Source: Geminicoccaceae bacterium (GTDB lineage: Bacteria; Pseudomonadota; Alphaproteobacteria; Geminicoccales; Geminicoccaceae). From it: a DNA stretch of 8,561 nucleotides. Below are positions 5,964-8,561 of this stretch, in pieces; the first letter of the stretch is position 1, and every line of letters starts with the position of its first letter. Both the position numbers and the translations under genes were made by a program. The stretch covers positions 647-9,207 of the forward strand of contig JAGREZ010000454.1 in NCBI GenBank assembly GCA_020446285.1. The letters run 5' to 3'. The notes beneath the pieces were generated by a model. It saw only the letters and a list, made by a program, of their open reading frames with translations. It was not told the DNA's origin and did no database searches.

Positions 5964-7334
5964 TCACGGCAGCCACTCATCCCTCATTCCATGGGCGAGA
6001 TAGGCTGCGCGCAGCATCGGCAGGCGAAACGCGGGCAAGGCGAAGCGCGGCGGCGGGCAGCGCATGAAGCCGGCAATCGGTCGTCTCGTCGTTCCCGTGG
6101 CGACCAGATCGGCAGCCGCCTGCCCGAGAAAGGTTCCCATCGCCACGCCATTGCCGTGATAGCCGAGTGCGGTCACGATCCTGCCATCATCGTCGAGGGC
6201 CGCCAGATGGGCGGTTCGGTCCCGCGCAAGACAGACGAGCCCGCGCCAGGCGTGGTCGATCCCGACATCCTTCCATGCCGGAAATCGTTCGCCGAGACGC
6301 CCCTTCATCCACTCGACCTGCCTCGCCGCAGCATCCGGCGTGGAACTGACACCGCCGCGTGATCCAAAGAGGAAGCGTCCGTCGGGGAGAAGTCTCGTGT
6401 AGAAGAGGAGCGTGCGGCTGTCCGCCACCAGTGCCGGCTTCGTCCAGCCCTGTGCTTCACGTTCGGCGGGAGACAGCGGTCTCGTGACGATGATCGAGGA
6501 AAGGGCCGGCAGCAGCGTTCCGTCCAGTTTCGGGTGAAGCCCTTCCTCATAGAAACCGTTGGTGGCGATGATCAGGCGCCGTGCGCGCACCGTTCCCCCC
6601 GGTGTCGACAGGAGAAATCCGTCGTCGCATCGCTGCCATGCCGCCACCCTGCTGTGCTGATGGATTCGCGCGCCCTCCTCGATGGCCGCCCGTGCGAGGC
6701 CGCGGACATAGCGAAGCGGATGGATCCCGAAACCATGCGGCACGAACAGGGCACCATACATCCCGTTCGCCCGACAGACGGTCTCCTCGACCTCCTCTCG
6801 GGCAAGCATTTGCCAGCGTTCGCCGAGATGCTCCACCACCCATGCCGCTTCCCGCGCGAGTTGCCGCCGTGCGGTACGGTTGTGCGCGAGGACATATTCG
6901 CCATCGCCCGAACGTTTCATGTCGATGCGATAGATATCCGCGAGCTCGGCAACGAGAGCGATCGCGCCCTTCTGCTGGTCGAACAATGTTCGAAGCGCCT
7001 TGCGGCCGAAGGCGTTCAGCACCTGTGCATAGCCGAGCTTGAGGCCGCCGAGACAGACAAAACCGCCATTGCGACCCGAGGCGCCCCAGCCGATATGTCC
7101 GGCTTCGAGCACGACCGCCGACAGGCCGTGATCGCGTGTGAGATGCAGTGCGGCGGACAGCCCCGTATATCCGCCGCCGATGATCGCGACCTCGCACGCA
7201 ACATCACGCCCGAGCGGATCGCACCCCACCGGACGTGGCCCGCCCGTAGCCTCCCAGTAGCTCTCTTCCGGCTGGTCGAACCGGTAGAGACTGGCGTGAC
7301 AGATTCCGGCCGCAGGACGCGCCCGACGCCTCAC
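5964..7334 (-). CDS. DAO-family FAD-dependent oxidoreductase (OrdL/PuuB-like)
   Basis: A 456-residue flavoprotein of the D-amino-acid-oxidase superfamily, which oxidises C-N bonds of amino acids or amines using FAD. Numbering from the GTG at 7334: an N-terminal stretch HASLYRFDQPEESYWEAT (13-30), typical of gamma-glutamylputrescine oxidase-like members; the dinucleotide-binding motif CEVAIIGGGYTGLSAALHL (48-66) with Glu77 closing the fold; GASGRNGG (84-91), the flavin-contact motif of OrdL-type enzymes; RLIIATNGF in the middle; and GYHGNGVAMGTFLGQAAADL near the C-terminus as the second FAD contact. The frame extends upstream to an ATG at 7424, but AAGGAG seven bases before the GTG and the fit of the family N-terminus favour 7334. 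No puuA, puuC or puuD gene is in view, so polyamine use is unproven; N-methyl amino acids or other amines are equally possible. Confidence 0.92.
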   Translation of the reverse strand: MRRRARPAAGICHASLYRFDQPEESYWEATGGPRPVGCDPLGRDVACEVAIIGGGYTGLSAALHLTRDHGLSAVVLEAGHIGWGASGRNGGFVCLGGLKLGYAQVLNAFGRKALRTLFDQQKGAIALVAELADIYRIDMKRSGDGEYVLAHNRTARRQLAREAAWVVEHLGERWQMLAREEVEETVCRANGMYGALFVPHGFGIHPLRYVRGLARAAIEEGARIHQHSRVAAWQRCDDGFLLSTPGGTVRARRLIIATNGFYEEGLHPKLDGTLLPALSSIIVTRPLSPAEREAQGWTKPALVADSRTLLFYTRLLPDGRFLFGSRGGVSSTPDAAARQVEWMKGRLGERFPAWKDVGIDHAWRGLVCLARDRTAHLAALDDDGRIVTALGYHGNGVAMGTFLGQAAADLVATGTTRRPIAGFMRCPPPRFALPAFRLPMLRAAYLAHGMRDEWLP

Positions 7335-7528
7335 GCGCCGTCTCCTTTCGATATACCGGTCGAGATTCCGGACGCCGGCACCGTTGCGTCGGGATACGCT
7401 CGGAATACGCGAAGTGACCCGCATTCAGGTTGCGCCCTGCGTGCATCTCCTATAGGTAGAAAGTACAGTTGAAAACTCTCCTTTTCGACTTTCGAAACTG
7501 TTTCACCTCCTGTTTTGGCAGACCGCCC
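7335..7528. promoter_or_regulatory. Divergent control region between the FAD oxidoreductase and the ligase-fold gene
   Basis: A 194-bp non-coding gap that must drive two divergent genes. It contains the palindrome CCTATAGG (7449-7456), whose TATAGG could serve as a -10 in either direction, and an odd-length dyad GAAAC-T-GTTTC (7494-7504) about 25 bp before the ligase-fold start. I found no convincing -35 paired with either. TTGCGC (7430-7435) is only 15 bases from TATAGG on the plus strand. Confidence 0.45.
7342..7347 (-). promoter_or_regulatory. Strong ribosome-binding site that fixes a GTG start at 7334
   Basis: AAGGAG on the minus strand is the best Shine-Dalgarno match seen in the window, seven bases before the GTG at 7334. 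It decides against the ATG at 7424, which would add 30 arginine-rich residues unlike the family. Confidence 0.7.
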
Positions 7529-8086
7529 ATGCGCCAAGCCAGTTTGCCACCGGCCTTTCAGCTCGTCATCCTTCCGGGGACGGAGAATCCCCGGGAGATC
7601 GCCTGCGCCGACATTCTGCCGCACGGGGAAATGGTGGACGGCCTCGTGCTCTGGCGCGAGAGCGGCCTTCGTCTCGATTGTGTCTTTGCCGTCCATCTCG
7701 AAACAGGCGAAACCTCGGCGGCGGCGATCGATCTCATGGTCGCGGCACTCGCCGACACCGTTTCTGCCGCTCTTCCCTCGACCGTACGCCTGCATTGCGA
7801 ATCGCCCGCAACCGTGATGATCGACGGACGTCCGCTTTGCGGCATCGACGTCATCGGCGATGATACCGGCGAAGGCGGTGCGATCGGGCTCGCGCTGGAT
7901 GTGCCGGTCGCATCCCAGACTCTGGGAATCGGACTGCGCGACGCCGGTGTTGCCGACGTCGATCCGGTCGATCTGCTCGAAGCGCTGGCACAACGTCTCA
8001 TCTACTGGGCGGCGCGGGTGGACGCGGAAGGGCCGGATGTGCTCTGGGCGTCTCTCGACAGGCATCGAACGGCAAGGCTGCACTGA
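7529..8086 (+). CDS. Diverged biotin/lipoate-protein-ligase-fold protein
   Basis: A 185-residue protein resembling the stand-alone biotin/lipoate A/B protein ligase-like family found in alphaproteobacteria (N-terminal LPPAFQLVIL, hydrophobic strands around 37-58, C-terminal DPVDLLEALAQRLIYWAARVD helix). The stretch ESPATVMIDGRPLCGIDV (91-108) aligns by eye with the WPND...RKLAGI region of E. coli BirA, but the WPND equivalent is SPAT (92-95) and the essential Lys is replaced by Pro102; no GRGRRG-type adenylate loop is visible either. It may therefore bind rather than transfer a cofactor, or do something else. The ATG at 7529 is chosen because the family similarity starts at once; its ribosome-binding site is weak. 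A TTG at 7469 would add 20 residues. It precedes an SDR gene by 114 bp. The family call is moderate and the function unknown. Confidence 0.7.
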   Translation: MRQASLPPAFQLVILPGTENPREIACADILPHGEMVDGLVLWRESGLRLDCVFAVHLETGETSAAAIDLMVAALADTVSAALPSTVRLHCESPATVMIDGRPLCGIDVIGDDTGEGGAIGLALDVPVASQTLGIGLRDAGVADVDPVDLLEALAQRLIYWAARVDAEGPDVLWASLDRHRTARLH

Positions 8087-8116
8087 AGCGGATCGACCTG
8101 CGGCGGATCGTGTTTT

Positions 8117-8145
8117 CTGGCAAATCCGGGCCTTCGTTTTATACG
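8117..8145 (+). promoter_or_regulatory. Possible promoter of the SDR gene
   Basis: CTGGCA (8117-8122) and TATACG (8140-8145) each match four of six bases of the sigma70 boxes and are 17 bases apart, in the 114-bp gap before the SDR gene. The implied start near 8152 leaves a leader of about 50 bases. The gap also holds two GCGGATCG repeats (8088-8095, 8103-8110) and the palindrome TGCTAGCA (8153-8160). If real, the SDR gene has its own promoter rather than relying on read-through. Confidence 0.3.
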
Positions 8146-8200
8146 CCGTTTTTGCTAGCAATCCGCCACCTGTTCCTGTTGTCCATCCCGGAGTTCCTCG

Positions 8201-8561
8201 ATGCCGACCATCCTCATCACCGGTACCGGCCGCGGTATTGGCCGCAAGCTTGCAGAACTGTTCGTCCGCGAAGGCTATGAGGTACTCGCCGCTTCCCGAA
8301 ACGGCCCGTCCATCTATGCGACAGAGTCCGTGACCATGGATGTTGCCGATCGCAGCTCGATCGAGGCGGCGGCGCGTGGCCTGGAAGGCCGGGCGATCGA
8401 CGTCCTGGTCAACAATGCCGGCATCTTCGGCGAACGCGGCACGGGCCTCCAGACATTCGATGACGCAAGCTGGCATGAGGTACTGGACGTCAATGTTCTC
8501 GGTCCGGCGCGGGTATGCGCGGCCTTCCTGCCGCACCTCGAAGCCGGCGCACAGAAGAGGA
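8201..8561 (+). CDS. Short-chain dehydrogenase/reductase (SDR), 5' part only
   Basis: The first 120 residues of a classical NAD(P)-dependent SDR, cut by the right edge; the family is usually about 220-260 residues. The Rossmann fold is clear: TILITGTGRGIGRKLAELF carries the TGxxxGxG cofactor motif at residues 7-14, Asp47 in TMDVADRSS contacts the adenine ring, and DVLVNNAGIF contains NNAG at 71-74. The helix after DVNVLGPARVCAAFLPHL is also typical. The catalytic Ser and YxxxK lie outside the window, so activity cannot be judged. The short spacing after NNAG and the compact N-terminus resemble C-factor/CsgA-like SDRs, but the substrate is unknown. GGAG (8190-8193), seven bases before the ATG, supports the start. 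It may be co-transcribed with the ligase-fold gene, although a separate promoter is possible. Confidence 0.92.
   Translation, partial: MPTILITGTGRGIGRKLAELFVREGYEVLAASRNGPSIYATESVTMDVADRSSIEAAARGLEGRAIDVLVNNAGIFGERGTGLQTFDDASWHEVLDVNVLGPARVCAAFLPHLEAGAQKR

Noticed and set aside
6534..7472. A 312-codon open frame on the plus strand
   Set aside because: It is antisense to the FAD-binding half of the oxidase, whose motifs are clear on the other strand.
7331..8536. A 401-codon open frame on the minus strand across the ligase-fold gene, the following gap and the SDR gene
   Set aside because: It is antisense to two genes with family motifs. Its translation is low-complexity, rich in Arg, Asp and Gly with no domain pattern, as expected from codon bias in GC-rich DNA.

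Overview
The window is GC-rich, gene-dense DNA with short intergenic gaps and Shine-Dalgarno-led ATG/GTG starts. Together with the protein types (a fused indolepyruvate:ferredoxin oxidoreductase, an AsnC/Lrp regulator beside it, an OrdL-type oxidase, a stand-alone biotin/lipoate-ligase-fold protein), this suggests an alphaproteobacterium, perhaps of the Hyphomicrobiales/Rhodobacterales type. That placement is inferred from protein character alone; there is no rRNA or other marker gene.

Layout from left to right. (1) Positions 1-3374, minus strand: nearly all of a large one-chain indolepyruvate:ferredoxin oxidoreductase whose last codons lie beyond the left edge. (2) A 149-bp divergent control region. 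(3) 3524-4009, plus: an AsnC/Lrp-type regulator. (4) 4031-5440, minus: an amidase-signature hydrolase, convergent with the regulator across 21 bp. (5) A 175-bp divergent gap containing a perfect 11-bp tandem duplication. (6) 5616-5936, plus: a small protein with a signal peptide and no recognised function. (7) 5964-7334, minus: a DAO-family FAD-dependent amine/amino-acid oxidoreductase, convergent with the small gene across 27 bp of C-rich DNA. (8) A 194-bp divergent gap. (9) 7529-8086, plus: a diverged biotin/lipoate-protein-ligase-fold protein lacking the usual catalytic residues. (10) 8201 to the right edge, plus: the first 120 residues of a short-chain dehydrogenase/reductase.

The left half reads as an amino-acid catabolic locus. 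The oxidoreductase converts aryl-pyruvates (transamination products of aromatic amino acids) to aryl-acetyl-CoA while reducing ferredoxin, and the divergent Lrp-type regulator probably senses an amino acid and controls it. The amidase and the DAO-family oxidase are common catabolic partners for amides, amines or amino acids, but nothing in the sequence fixes their substrates, and every gene before the last two sits in its own transcription unit. I see no mobile element, CRISPR array, tRNA or rRNA, and no convincing new multi-gene system. The items most worth a second look are the ligase-fold protein without its catalytic residues, the small exported protein, and a 15-bp dyad over the regulator's ribosome-binding site.
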